A DNA stretch of 36,496 bases, from positions 1 to 36,496 of the forward strand of contig CAMJRX010000024.1 of assembly GCA_946408355.1 (NCBI GenBank), in the 5' to 3' direction. The DNA is from an uncultured Selenomonadales bacterium (lineage in GTDB: Bacteria > Bacillota > Negativicutes > Selenomonadales > Selenomonadaceae). Position numbers and translations under genes: made by a program. The notes under the pieces were generated by a model, which did not search any database, had not been told where the DNA came from, and saw only the letters and a list, made by a program, of their open reading frames with translations. Below are positions 1 to 6,998 of the stretch, in pieces. Numbering within the stretch: position 1 is the stretch's first letter; each line of letters opens with the position of its first letter.

Positions 1-35
1 TTTTCTGACTATCATAAAATTTCTTCTACTTTTTG

Positions 36-134
36 TTAAGTTAATGCCATTGCCATTTCGGTTGGAGTTTTATAACTCAAACTATTTCTGAACCGACTGT
101 TGCCGAACTCATTGCAGGAACCCGCGAAATATAT
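36..134 (-). pseudogene. IS3-family transposase C-terminal remnant
   Basis: On the minus strand an open segment of 32 residues ends at a TAA (36-38). It contains the pattern N-S-R-F-R-N-S-L-S-Y-K-T-P-T-E-M, which resembles the C-terminal tail of IS3/IS150-type DDE transposases (consensus like H-S-x-L-G-Y-x-T-P-x-E). An in-frame stop at 135-137 cuts it off, and no catalytic D-D-E region is visible to the right, so only a scrap remains. The match is by eye from a short motif; another integrase-core protein is possible. Confidence 0.45.
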
Positions 135-138
135 TTAA

Positions 139-580
139 AGAAGACGAAATCTTGCGCCGTTGCTCCTGCCTCTGTTATTCTACAATGCTTATCATAGGGT
201 TATTCAAATCTTGTATCATGACTACAATCTTTGCATTGCCGTTGAACGTGGGATCACTAAGCTCATTTACGTTATTCCAATCAATGGACTCAGTGACCAG
301 TGAATTACGCGCTATTTTCGGCATAAGGCAAAATTATTACGCGAGGTTATGGAGACTAAAATCTTACACGAATACATGATGGCTTAAGGAATTCATCAAT
401 GACTTTTCTGAGTTATTTTACAACCATCCTGGTCGTGTCTGCTGGACGAGCGACTACGCCGATGACTTCGTTTCTTTTCGCAATGAGCTTGTCGATTGGC
501 AATTACTCAAACAAAACGGAATTAGTTTTGCTATCTACCGCACTGGTTACGGCAAGAATACTTTCAAAGGTACTTTTTAA
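139..580 (+). pseudogene. Decayed gene, unrecognised product
   Basis: A continuous protein-like reading exists only if two lesions are bridged. From about 139 the frame reads through residues such as Y-H-R-V-I-Q-I-L-Y-H-D-Y-N and V-E-R-G-I-T-K-L-I-Y-V-I-P to an in-frame TGA at about 301-303, continues (R-Y-F-R-H-K-A-K-L-L-R-E-V-M-E-T-K) to about 378, and must then shift frame to continue (L-K-E-F-I-N-D-F-S-E-L-F-Y-N-H-P) to TAA 578-580. The composition is that of a soluble cytosolic protein, unlike the hydrophobic shadow readings in the other frames. No start codon with a ribosome site is visible. I do not recognise the family. A perfect 10-bp palindrome (GTAACGTTAC, 582-591) lies just after its end. 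Confidence 0.5.
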
Positions 581-711
581 CGTAACGTTACTGCTATTTT
601 CCGTGTTTTTCTATATAAAATTTACTCGCTTGATTGCGGCGTTTATTTAAATCGGCGGCAAGTAATTCGACGGTAAAGATAAATATTTAGACAATTAGGA
701 GGTTTATTTAA

Positions 712-1872
712 ATGACTTTTTGGGGATATAAGCGGGCGGATGGTCGTGCAGGAATTCGCAATCACGTTTTGATTCTGCCTACATGCGCTTGTGGAAGTGA
801 ATCTGCGCGGATTGTTGCAAGTCAAGTGCGCGGTGCAGTTAATATAATTTTCAACACGGGCTGTTCAGACGTTCAAGCCAATACGGACATGTCACAGAAA
901 ATTTTAAAGGGCTTTGCGTGCAATCCGAATGTTTTCGGCGTGGTGATAATCGGGCTTGGTTGTGAAACGGTTCCTCATGCCAAATTGCGCGATAAGATTA
1001 AATCAATGACTAGCAAGCCCGTTGTGTCGTTTGGTATTCAAGAGGAAGGCGGCACACTCAAGACGATTGAAAAGGCAGTTCGTGCGGCTCGTGATTTGGC
1101 GTCGGAGGCTGGTCTTCAACAAAAAGAACTCTGCGATATTTCCGAATTGTTGTTAGGGATTGAATGCGGCGGTTCGGACGCGACAAGCGGCATTGCGTCT
1201 AATCCTGCTGTCGGCGAGCTTAGCGATAAACTTATTGACTTGGGCGCGTCGACGCTTATGAGTGAGTCGATTGAATGGATTGGCGGCGAACACGTTTTGG
1301 CTAAGCGGGCGGCTACTCCTGAACTTCACAACAAAATTATAAAAATCTGCGCGGACTACGAAGCACATTTAAAAGCGGCTGGGCAAGATTGCCGCGCAGG
1401 TCAGCCGACGCCTGGAAATAAATTCGGCGGGCTTTCCACTATTGACGAAAAAAGTTTAGGCTGTATTCGCAAGGGCGGCACGCGACCGATTGTTGAAGTT
1501 TTGGAACAAGCGGAACGTCCGACTAAGCGCGGCGCAATCGTCATGGATACTGCTGGTTATGATATTTCGTCTGTAACGTCAATGGTTGCGGCAGGTTGCA
1601 ATGCAATTATATTTACAACGGGACGCGGCACGCCGACCGGTAACGCGATTGTTCCTGTGCTTAAAGTCACTGCTAACGCGCAAACTTATTCGTGGATGGA
1701 AGATAATATCGACGTGAACTTGAGCGGCATAATTGCGGGCGAGCTTACGATAGTCGACGCAGGTAATTTGCTCTTGAAAAAAACTCACGACATGTGCAAC
1801 GGACGACTTACTAAGGCAGAAGCTTATGGCTTTTCGGATATTGCTGTCGACCATGTTTGCAGATTCGTTTAA
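712..1872 (+). CDS. UxaA-family altronate/sugar-acid dehydratase, catalytic (large) domain
   Basis: The product has 386 aa and matches the C-terminal catalytic domain of UxaA/GarD-type dehydratases, metal-dependent enzymes that remove water from hexonates such as D-altronate. The N-terminus G-Y-K-R-A-D-G-R-A-G-I-R-N-H-V-L-I-L-P-T is the family signature, followed by conserved cysteine/glycine stretches (N-T-G-C, G-L-G-C-E-T, G-I-E-C-G-G-S-D). Full-length UxaA (about 495 aa) carries an extra N-terminal SAF domain of about 90-100 aa. In many Firmicutes this is a separate small gene just upstream, but here the upstream DNA is a pseudogene and no SAF protein is present. AGGAGG lies about 10 bases before the ATG. 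The substrate (altronate, galactarate or sulfolactate-like) cannot be fixed from sequence. Confidence 0.85.
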   Translation: MTFWGYKRADGRAGIRNHVLILPTCACGSESARIVASQVRGAVNIIFNTGCSDVQANTDMSQKILKGFACNPNVFGVVIIGLGCETVPHAKLRDKIKSMTSKPVVSFGIQEEGGTLKTIEKAVRAARDLASEAGLQQKELCDISELLLGIECGGSDATSGIASNPAVGELSDKLIDLGASTLMSESIEWIGGEHVLAKRAATPELHNKIIKICADYEAHLKAAGQDCRAGQPTPGNKFGGLSTIDEKSLGCIRKGGTRPIVEVLEQAERPTKRGAIVMDTAGYDISSVTSMVAAGCNAIIFTTGRGTPTGNAIVPVLKVTANAQTYSWMEDNIDVNLSGIIAGELTIVDAGNLLLKKTHDMCNGRLTKAEAYGFSDIAVDHVCRFV

Positions 1873-1923
1873 AATAAAAAAGCGACCCGCCTCAACTGGA
1901 GCTCATTATACGTAAAAATTTTT

Positions 1924-1953
1924 AACCGTCGGATTAAATACTCGGCGGTTTTT
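1924..1953 (+). terminator. Rho-independent terminator after the UxaA-family gene
   Basis: The arms AACCGTCG and CGGCGGTT form an 8-bp stem with one G-T pair and a loop of about 10 nt. The run of five T follows directly. It sits 50 bases after the stop codon and separates this gene from the next operon. Confidence 0.7.
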
Positions 1954-2001
1954 AATTGCTGAAGTGTACCTATTTAGTAAAGGAATTTGCTTTTCAGTTA
2001 A

Positions 2002-2039
2002 TCGACAATGAAAAATTTTTTGATAAAATATCTATCAAA
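2002..2039 (+). promoter_or_regulatory. Promoter with overlapping palindromic operator, upstream of the XRE operon
   Basis: A -35-like TCGACA (2002-2007) and a -10 TAAAAT (2024-2029) are 16 bases apart. A perfect 7-bp inverted repeat, TTTGATA (2019-2025) and TATCAAA (2033-2039), separated by 7 bases, covers the -10 and the likely start of transcription. Its position and symmetry suit an operator for the XRE repressor encoded immediately downstream; that regulator-site pairing is inference. Confidence 0.55.
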
Positions 2040-2061
2040 TAAGTAATTTTGGAGGCAAATT

Positions 2062-2439
2062 ATGAGGGAAAACTTTCAAGTTGAAATGCGCTGTATCGGA
2101 ATGAAAATTGCGGGTTTTCGCAAGTTACGAAATATGACACAAGCCGAGCTTGCCGATAAACTCAATATCAATAAAAGTTATCTGTCGCAAATCGAGAATG
2201 CCTCCGCAAATAAAATTATTTCGTTGCCCATGCTCATAAGAATTTCTCGCGTTTTAAATGTTGAATTGGCATTACTCACCGACATTGACGGCATTTATAA
2301 ATCGGATTTGAAAAATTTTTGGAGCGACATGAAAGAAACATTCGAGGAAATCAAAAAACTCAATGACGATATGGACAAAATGCTTGAGCAATTCGAGAGG
2401 GCAGATAAAATTTTTTCCAGCAAAAAAGATGAGGAGTGA
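2062..2439 (+). CDS. XRE-family helix-turn-helix regulator
   Basis: The product has 125 aa with a HTH_3/Cro-CI domain at about residues 12-72, including the typical M-T-Q-A-E-L-A-D-K-L, I-N-K-S-Y-L-S-Q-I-E-N and L-P-M-L-I-R-I-S-R-V-L-N-V segments. The C-terminal third is charged and probably coiled coil (D-M-K-E-T-F-E-E-I-K-K-L-N-D-D-M), suited to dimerisation. GGAGG lies 7 bases before the ATG. It is the first gene of a tightly packed operon and is preceded by a palindrome over the promoter, so autoregulation is likely. Its ligand or signal is unknown. Confidence 0.85.
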   Translation: MRENFQVEMRCIGMKIAGFRKLRNMTQAELADKLNINKSYLSQIENASANKIISLPMLIRISRVLNVELALLTDIDGIYKSDLKNFWSDMKETFEEIKKLNDDMDKMLEQFERADKIFSSKKDEE

Positions 2440-2444
2440 TTAAC

Positions 2445-2609
2445 ATGGCGGTTTCCAAAAGCGTGAATTGTCCGCATTGCGGGCGAAAACTCAATTCCTA
2501 CACGGTAGACACGGCAAGCACCCAACGCACGAGCGGCAGTTGTCCGAGTTGCGGCAAACGTTACACCGTCGAATACGGCAAGGGCAAAATTAAAGTCAGC
2601 AAAGGTTAA
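2445..2609 (+). CDS. Small zinc-ribbon protein (54 aa)
   Basis: An ATG at 2445 opens a 54-residue protein with two CxxC knuckles, C-P-H-C (residues 9-12) and C-P-S-C (33-36), spaced as in a single zinc ribbon, with a basic C-terminal tail (K-G-K-I-K-V-S-K-G). It starts 5 bases after the regulator's stop, preceded by GAGGAG, and ends 5 bases before the next ATG, so it is translated as part of the operon. Such ribbons bind nucleic acid or protein partners; which applies here is unknown. Confidence 0.75.
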   Translation: MAVSKSVNCPHCGRKLNSYTVDTASTQRTSGSCPSCGKRYTVEYGKGKIKVSKG

Positions 2610-2614
2610 GCATT

Positions 2615-3871
2615 ATGGCTTACGAAGAATACGGCGACAAGTTAAAAAATAAAATTGCGGGTAAAGTTGCCGAAAAAGCCGCGCCTGTTGTAAGCAAAAA
2701 ATTTGGCGACAAGGTGTCAGAAGAGGACTTTAGAGAATTTATTTCCGACGGCACGAAGACTTCACTTGATTTAGCAACGGGCACGAAAAATTTTGACGAG
2801 GCGACGATTTACGCCAAAGATAAAACCTGTTCAAAAATTGCGGATAAGGTTACGAAAGAAATTGCGCCGCCCGTAAGTCGCGAGCTTGTTAAATTCAGCG
2901 ACGCGGCATTGGAACGCAGTTATAAAGTTTCTTACGAGTTGGCAGAAGTAACTTTGCCGCCAAGAATTTCAAAAGAACTTACTCGTGACCTTAGAATCTC
3001 AACTAATCGTCTTAAAAAAGCAAACGCCGATAATTTGAACGCGGCGGCAGTTGAAATTGTTTCCTCAAGCACGAAAACGATATTTGACTTTGCGACGGGC
3101 GAAAAAAATTTTGACGAGGCAAGTCGTGCCATAGCCACGCAGACAAAAGTTGTCGTTAAAAAGGTCGTCGTCGAGAAAGGTAAAGAAATTGCCATTCAAG
3201 AGGCTAAACGGATTGGCGGCAATGCGGCGCAGAAAGTTTTGCTTAACGTTGGTATTAATTCAAATGTCGCGGCTAAAGCGTTGGTCTTCGGTAGCATGAT
3301 AAAAGATAACGTCTTGGATTTATTGGACGGTAAGATTGATGAAGAGCAATTTATTAAGGAAGTCGGCAAGAAGGGCTTGACGTTGGCGATTGAAACGGTT
3401 GGCGGTTTTGTCGGAGCGGAAATCGGAGCTACTTACGGCGCAGTTATCGGTCAAACGCTGATTCCTATTCCAGTCGTCGGTGCGGTTATCGGATCCACAG
3501 TTACGGCGGTCGCTTGCAGTGGATTAATCGTTGCGGTTGATGCCACGTTGAAACTTTGGGACGCTTCAAAAGTTAATGCGGCGGCGGACAGGCGCAAAAT
3601 CATTTCCAAAATAAAAACGGACGCTCTCGCCGAAATGGAACATCAACGCGGCGTTATGAAAAAATATTTTGCCGATGAAAAGTACAAATGGGATAAAAAT
3701 GTTCAAGACGGTTTCGAGCTGATTTCAAAGGGCACTTATTCAAACGACGTAGAAATTATCGCGAAGGGCTTGGATAAAATTTTGCAAAACTTCGGCGGAC
3801 AAGTTGCCTTTTCAAGTTATAAGGAGTTCGATGATTTCTTCATGGACGATAATTCTGTTTTAAAGTTGTGA
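2615..3871 (+). CDS. Unrecognised protein with internal repeats and a glycine-zipper membrane hairpin
   Basis: The product has 418 aa; I do not recognise the family. Residues 47-63 (T-K-T-S-L-D-L-A-T-G-T-K-N-F-D-E-A) are nearly repeated at 153-169 (T-K-T-I-F-D-F-A-T-G-E-K-N-F-D-E-A), and a weaker third copy may lie at about 230-250 (N-V-L-D-L-L-D-G-K-I-D-E-E-Q-F). Residues about 257-313 form a long hydrophobic, glycine-spaced stretch (G-G-F-V-G-A-E-I-G-A-T-Y-G-A-V-I-G, then P-I-P-V-V-G-A-V-I-G). This is typical of glycine-zipper hairpins that insert into or oligomerise in membranes. No signal peptide is visible; the rest is lysine-rich and helical. The gene lies between the zinc-ribbon gene and an unrecognised helical protein gene. 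A membrane-acting effector or scaffold is possible, but this is inference. Confidence 0.7.
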   Translation: MAYEEYGDKLKNKIAGKVAEKAAPVVSKKFGDKVSEEDFREFISDGTKTSLDLATGTKNFDEATIYAKDKTCSKIADKVTKEIAPPVSRELVKFSDAALERSYKVSYELAEVTLPPRISKELTRDLRISTNRLKKANADNLNAAAVEIVSSSTKTIFDFATGEKNFDEASRAIATQTKVVVKKVVVEKGKEIAIQEAKRIGGNAAQKVLLNVGINSNVAAKALVFGSMIKDNVLDLLDGKIDEEQFIKEVGKKGLTLAIETVGGFVGAEIGATYGAVIGQTLIPIPVVGAVIGSTVTAVACSGLIVAVDATLKLWDASKVNAAADRRKIISKIKTDALAEMEHQRGVMKKYFADEKYKWDKNVQDGFELISKGTYSNDVEIIAKGLDKILQNFGGQVAFSSYKEFDDFFMDDNSVLKL

Positions 3872-3880
3872 GGTGATTTT

Positions 3881-4705
3881 ATGGCTTTTCCAATTATTCC
3901 GATTGCTTACGGCGTCGGTGCAGTAAAATTTTTGAGCGACGTTTGGAAAGCTGACGAATACGCACGAGAGGCGCGGCATGTCAATTACGAGGCATTCACA
4001 ATGATTGAGGCGGCGGCGAGAAGATTACATTCTCAATACGAGAAACTGGAATCAACAATGATGAAGTTGGCGAACCGCAAAAAAGGTATAATGAGCGTCA
4101 CTCTTAAGGATTTCATCGGCGTCTATGAAAAAATTCTCAAGATTGATTTTGAAGAAATGCACACAGTTGACAGCTTGAATAGTTTAGCACTGCGCCCCGA
4201 AAATTTGAGCGGTATTAATCAAATGATTTCGATTTCGGGCGTTCAGATGTCTGATAAAGAAATTCTCGGCACGTTTTTATTTTCGTGGGAATATGGCGGC
4301 GTTAGCGGCGCGATAAAAAAAGACGCGAGAATTAATTTGGACATTGCCTATACGCGCAGTGACGAGGCAGAAGTTATCGCCCATAACACTGACACGGCAC
4401 GAATTGCGCTTGAAGGGATTGACGATAAAGCGAATTCGTTGTTGACGCTTTTAGCTAGGTTGAACGCGCTGTTTTTGAAAAGTATTCAGTACACGAGCGA
4501 AATTATCGAGCGGCGCGGACTCAACAAAAGAAATTACAGCGTCGACGACAAAAAAGCTTTGATGAATTGCGTAAATTTTGCAAAGACGCTTGCCGATATT
4601 TTGAAAGCCCCGCTGTTCGATTCAAATGGAAAACTTAGTGGGCAGATTGACAAAACTTTGAGCACAGGCAACGAGTATATCAAAAAAATGCAAGCTGTGA
4701 AGTGA
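3881..4705 (+). CDS. Unrecognised helical protein in the XRE operon
   Basis: The product has 274 aa. It starts with a short hydrophobic segment (F-P-I-I-P-I-A-Y-G-V-G-A-V-K-F-L) followed by a predicted coiled coil (about residues 30-75, rich in E, A, R, K and L), a central globular part (D-F-I-G-V-Y-E-K-I-L-K-I-D-F-E), and a second helical part (about 190-270). The N-terminal segment could be a membrane anchor or amphipathic helix. GAGGTG lies upstream of the ATG and only 9 bases separate it from the previous gene, so co-expression is near certain. I found no catalytic motif and propose no function beyond partnership with its neighbours. Confidence 0.65.
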   Translation: MAFPIIPIAYGVGAVKFLSDVWKADEYAREARHVNYEAFTMIEAAARRLHSQYEKLESTMMKLANRKKGIMSVTLKDFIGVYEKILKIDFEEMHTVDSLNSLALRPENLSGINQMISISGVQMSDKEILGTFLFSWEYGGVSGAIKKDARINLDIAYTRSDEAEVIAHNTDTARIALEGIDDKANSLLTLLARLNALFLKSIQYTSEIIERRGLNKRNYSVDDKKALMNCVNFAKTLADILKAPLFDSNGKLSGQIDKTLSTGNEYIKKMQAVK

Positions 4706-4714
4706 GGGAATTTT

Positions 4715-5524
4715 ATGTACAAGCTGAAAGTTCAAAAAGATAAATGTATTGCTTGCGGCATGTGTGCGCTTGAGTGCAATGTTTTGCAAGAAGATTCTTC
4801 CGGCAAGGTTGAAGTTATCGGCGCGGGAGTCGTCGCTGATTCGGAAGTCGGCAAAGTTAGAAATGTCGTGGAGCTTTGTCCGACAAAAGCATTGAGCTTG
4901 ACTGAAGAATTTGTAAACGTCGGTGCAAAGCTCGCGGAATTAAAATCTAAAATGCAACAGCCGTTGACGTTCACGCCGCCGCCTAAAAGCGATTATCGCT
5001 TTATGTTGGAAGATAGCGACCAATATGCAATGGAAATTTGGCAAAATTCTTTCGGCGGAGTGTCTGGAGAAGATGATTTTGATTATAAATCGTCGAGTTC
5101 GGCAAAATCTGCCGGTGAACGTGCTTTTCGTGATGAAATTTATTCACAGGCGGAGGCACTTGCCCAACAAGTCATCGTTATGTATGAACAGCGCAAAATG
5201 AATCGCGTTGCTCGTTATGCCGAAACCGAAGGCAATTATAAATATGGCGTTCACCGTCGACTGATTGCGGATTTGCGCTCCTTCGTTAATGAGCTGGAAA
5301 GTTACACGGGCAAAAAAATTTCTCTGCCGTCGAATTTCTTCACGTTCCGCACGAAGGACACCGAATATATTAACGACCGTCAAGAACACGCAAACGATTG
5401 GTTGGCGAGCAGAATCAAAGAACATTTGGAGCCGGCGAGCGAATTTTACGGTTTGTTAAGATCAATAAAACTTATGAATATGTTACAGTCAGCAGTTGGT
5501 TCGGTTCTGATAAAGAAAAAATGA
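4715..5524 (+). CDS. Ferredoxin-domain protein with a long helical C-terminus
   Basis: The product has 269 aa. Residues 3-65 form a ferredoxin-like domain: C11-x2-C14-x2-C17 with a distal C55-P is the ligand pattern of a single [4Fe-4S] cluster (C21 is an extra cysteine). After a glycine/serine-rich linker (about 105-130) comes a helical region of about 140 aa that I do not recognise, with basic and aromatic residues. It follows the previous gene by 9 bases with a GAGGG ribosome site. An iron-sulfur sensor or electron-transfer role in the operon's function is plausible but inferred. The stop TGA overlaps the next ATG. Near the end the alternative frame also looks protein-like, so a frameshift in this region cannot be excluded. 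Confidence 0.75.
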   Translation: MYKLKVQKDKCIACGMCALECNVLQEDSSGKVEVIGAGVVADSEVGKVRNVVELCPTKALSLTEEFVNVGAKLAELKSKMQQPLTFTPPPKSDYRFMLEDSDQYAMEIWQNSFGGVSGEDDFDYKSSSSAKSAGERAFRDEIYSQAEALAQQVIVMYEQRKMNRVARYAETEGNYKYGVHRRLIADLRSFVNELESYTGKKISLPSNFFTFRTKDTEYINDRQEHANDWLASRIKEHLEPASEFYGLLRSIKLMNMLQSAVGSVLIKKK

Positions 5525-5709
5525 TTGAGAAATATGCTTATTATATCGACGGCGACAATTCCAAACGTTTCTATCGGCGTGTTGCCCGTACTGCATGTAA
5601 AGACGGAAAATATACGTCGCAATTTTGCGAACGGGAACTTGACCGTTTCCACAAGGAGATTGAGGAAGAATGGAAGAGTAAAATAAATTATCTCCTTCGA
5701 CAGACTTAA
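5521..5709 (+). CDS. Small basic protein, last gene of the XRE operon
   Basis: ATG 5521 overlaps the upstream TGA (ATGA), the usual sign of translational coupling, and gives 62 aa rich in K, R, E and Y (M-I-E-K-Y-A-Y-Y-I-D-G-D-N-S-K-R-F-Y-R-R). I do not recognise it. The same frame stays open upstream to 5398, and its last 25 or so residues (K-T-Y-E-Y-V-T-V-S-S-W-F-G-S-D) look like real protein. It may therefore be the severed C-terminal part of the ferredoxin-domain protein after a frameshift near 5440-5470, rather than a separate gene. Confidence 0.5.
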   Translation: MIEKYAYYIDGDNSKRFYRRVARTACKDGKYTSQFCERELDRFHKEIEEEWKSKINYLLRQT

Positions 5710-5784
5710 AACTTTTTTCCGACTAGAGATTTTTTCAATAAAATTAATCCGCTTCCAATGCGGAGGCGACTAAGCTTGTATAAG

Positions 5785-5815
5785 AAGTTCGTTACAGAAA
5801 GTGGCGGACTTTTTT
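5785..5815 (+). terminator. Terminator closing the XRE operon
   Basis: The arms AAGTTCG (5785-5791) and CGGACTT (5805-5811) form a 7-bp stem with one G-T pair, followed by T residues. A smaller hairpin (TCCGC/GCGGA, about 5748-5764) precedes it without a T run. Confidence 0.6.
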
Positions 5816-5837
5816 CTTTTACATTTTGGTATTGTTA

Positions 5838-5866
5838 TTGATAAAATTTTTGTATCGAAATATAAT
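5838..5866 (+). promoter_or_regulatory. Promoter for lpxB-msbA
   Basis: TTGATA (5838-5843), 17 bases, then TATAAT (5861-5866): near-consensus housekeeping promoter. It is 26 bases before the lpxB start and just after the previous terminator. Confidence 0.6.
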
Positions 5867-5891
5867 TATTTTGAAAGGAGGTTTTGAAGCT

Positions 5892-6998
5892 TTGAAACTG
5901 TTTTTTTCCGCCGGTGAAGTCTCTGGAGACGTTCACGGGGCAAGTTTGGCTCGCGAAATCAAAAAAATCGCTCCGTCAACTGAAATTATCGGCTTCGGAG
6001 GCAATTTGATGGCTGAGGCGGGCGTTAAAGTCGTTCGCAACTTTAAAGATTATAACATTATGGGCGTCGTCGAGGTTTTGAGGAATTTACGCAAAATTTT
6101 TAAACTTTTGGACGACTTAACGGAAATTATTCGCGTTGAAAAACCCGATTTACTAATTTTGATTGATTATCCCGATTTTAATTGGCGTTTAGCTCGTCGC
6201 GTTAAAAAATTTGGCGTAAAAATACTTTCTTACATTCCTCCGAGTGCTTGGGCGTGGCGAAAAGGTCGTGCAAAGGACTGCGCAAAGATTGCAGATTTTT
6301 TTATTGCAATTTTTCCGTTTGAGTTGCCAGTTTACGAGGCGGCAGGCGCAAAAATTTATTTTTTAGGTAATCCTCTCGTTGATACAGTTAAACCTTCAAT
6401 GTCAAAGGCTCAAGCGCGTAAATTTTTTGGCGTAAATGAATCAGAAGAAGTAATTTTACTAATGCCAGGCTCGCGCAAGCAAGAAATTAAACTTTTATTG
6501 CCGCCAATGCTCGAAACGGTAAAACTTTTGCCAGATAAACGATTTTTTTTACCAGTAGCCGACGGAATTTCAAATTTAATCGACGTAAAAGGCTTAAATA
6601 TAGAATTAGTCGAATCATCGCGGCGTTATGATATAATGCAAATCGCAAATGCGGCAATCGCAACGTCCGGAACTGTAATTTTAGAGGCGGCATTGCTAAA
6701 TTTGCCGTGCGTCGTTCTTTACAAGATGAATTCGCTAAATTTTTTAATCGGAAAGCTTTTGGTCGATATAAAATACTTCAGCCTTCCGAATATTTTAGCC
6801 GACGAAAAAATTTTGCCGGAATTATTGCAGGATAATGTTACGCCGCAAAGAATTTTAGAAGAAATAAATAAAATACTAGACAATCGCGCAGAAATTGTAA
6901 AAAAATTGCAATCGGCTTGTAAAAAACTCGGCGAACATGGCGCGGCGGCTCGTGTAGCAAAAAAAATTTTGGAGACTGCAAAAAATGAAGAATTATAA
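5892..6998 (+). CDS. lpxB: Lipid-A-disaccharide synthase
   Basis: LpxB joins UDP-2,3-diacylglucosamine and lipid X to make the lipid A disaccharide at the inner membrane. The product has 368 aa, close to the family's usual 380. It opens with L-K-L-F-F-S-A-G-E-V-S-G-D-V-H-G-A and also has P-P-S-A-W-A-W-R-K-G-R and P-G-S-R-K-Q-E-I, all LpxB hallmarks. The start is taken as TTG 5892, because AAAGGAGG (5874-5881) lies 10 bases before it and the family begins exactly here. An upstream in-frame start at 5826 would lie before the promoter. The last 14 bases overlap msbA. Presence of lpxB means the organism makes lipopolysaccharide and so has an outer membrane. Confidence 0.95.
   Translation: MKLFFSAGEVSGDVHGASLAREIKKIAPSTEIIGFGGNLMAEAGVKVVRNFKDYNIMGVVEVLRNLRKIFKLLDDLTEIIRVEKPDLLILIDYPDFNWRLARRVKKFGVKILSYIPPSAWAWRKGRAKDCAKIADFFIAIFPFELPVYEAAGAKIYFLGNPLVDTVKPSMSKAQARKFFGVNESEEVILLMPGSRKQEIKLLLPPMLETVKLLPDKRFFLPVADGISNLIDVKGLNIELVESSRRYDIMQIANAAIATSGTVILEAALLNLPCVVLYKMNSLNFLIGKLLVDIKYFSLPNILADEKILPELLQDNVTPQRILEEINKILDNRAEIVKKLQSACKKLGEHGAAARVAKKILETAKNEEL

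Noticed and set aside
152-650. Two small hydrophobic reading frames (152-379 and 399-650)
   Set aside because: Other frames over the same bases give more protein-like sequence; these are shadows of a pseudogene.
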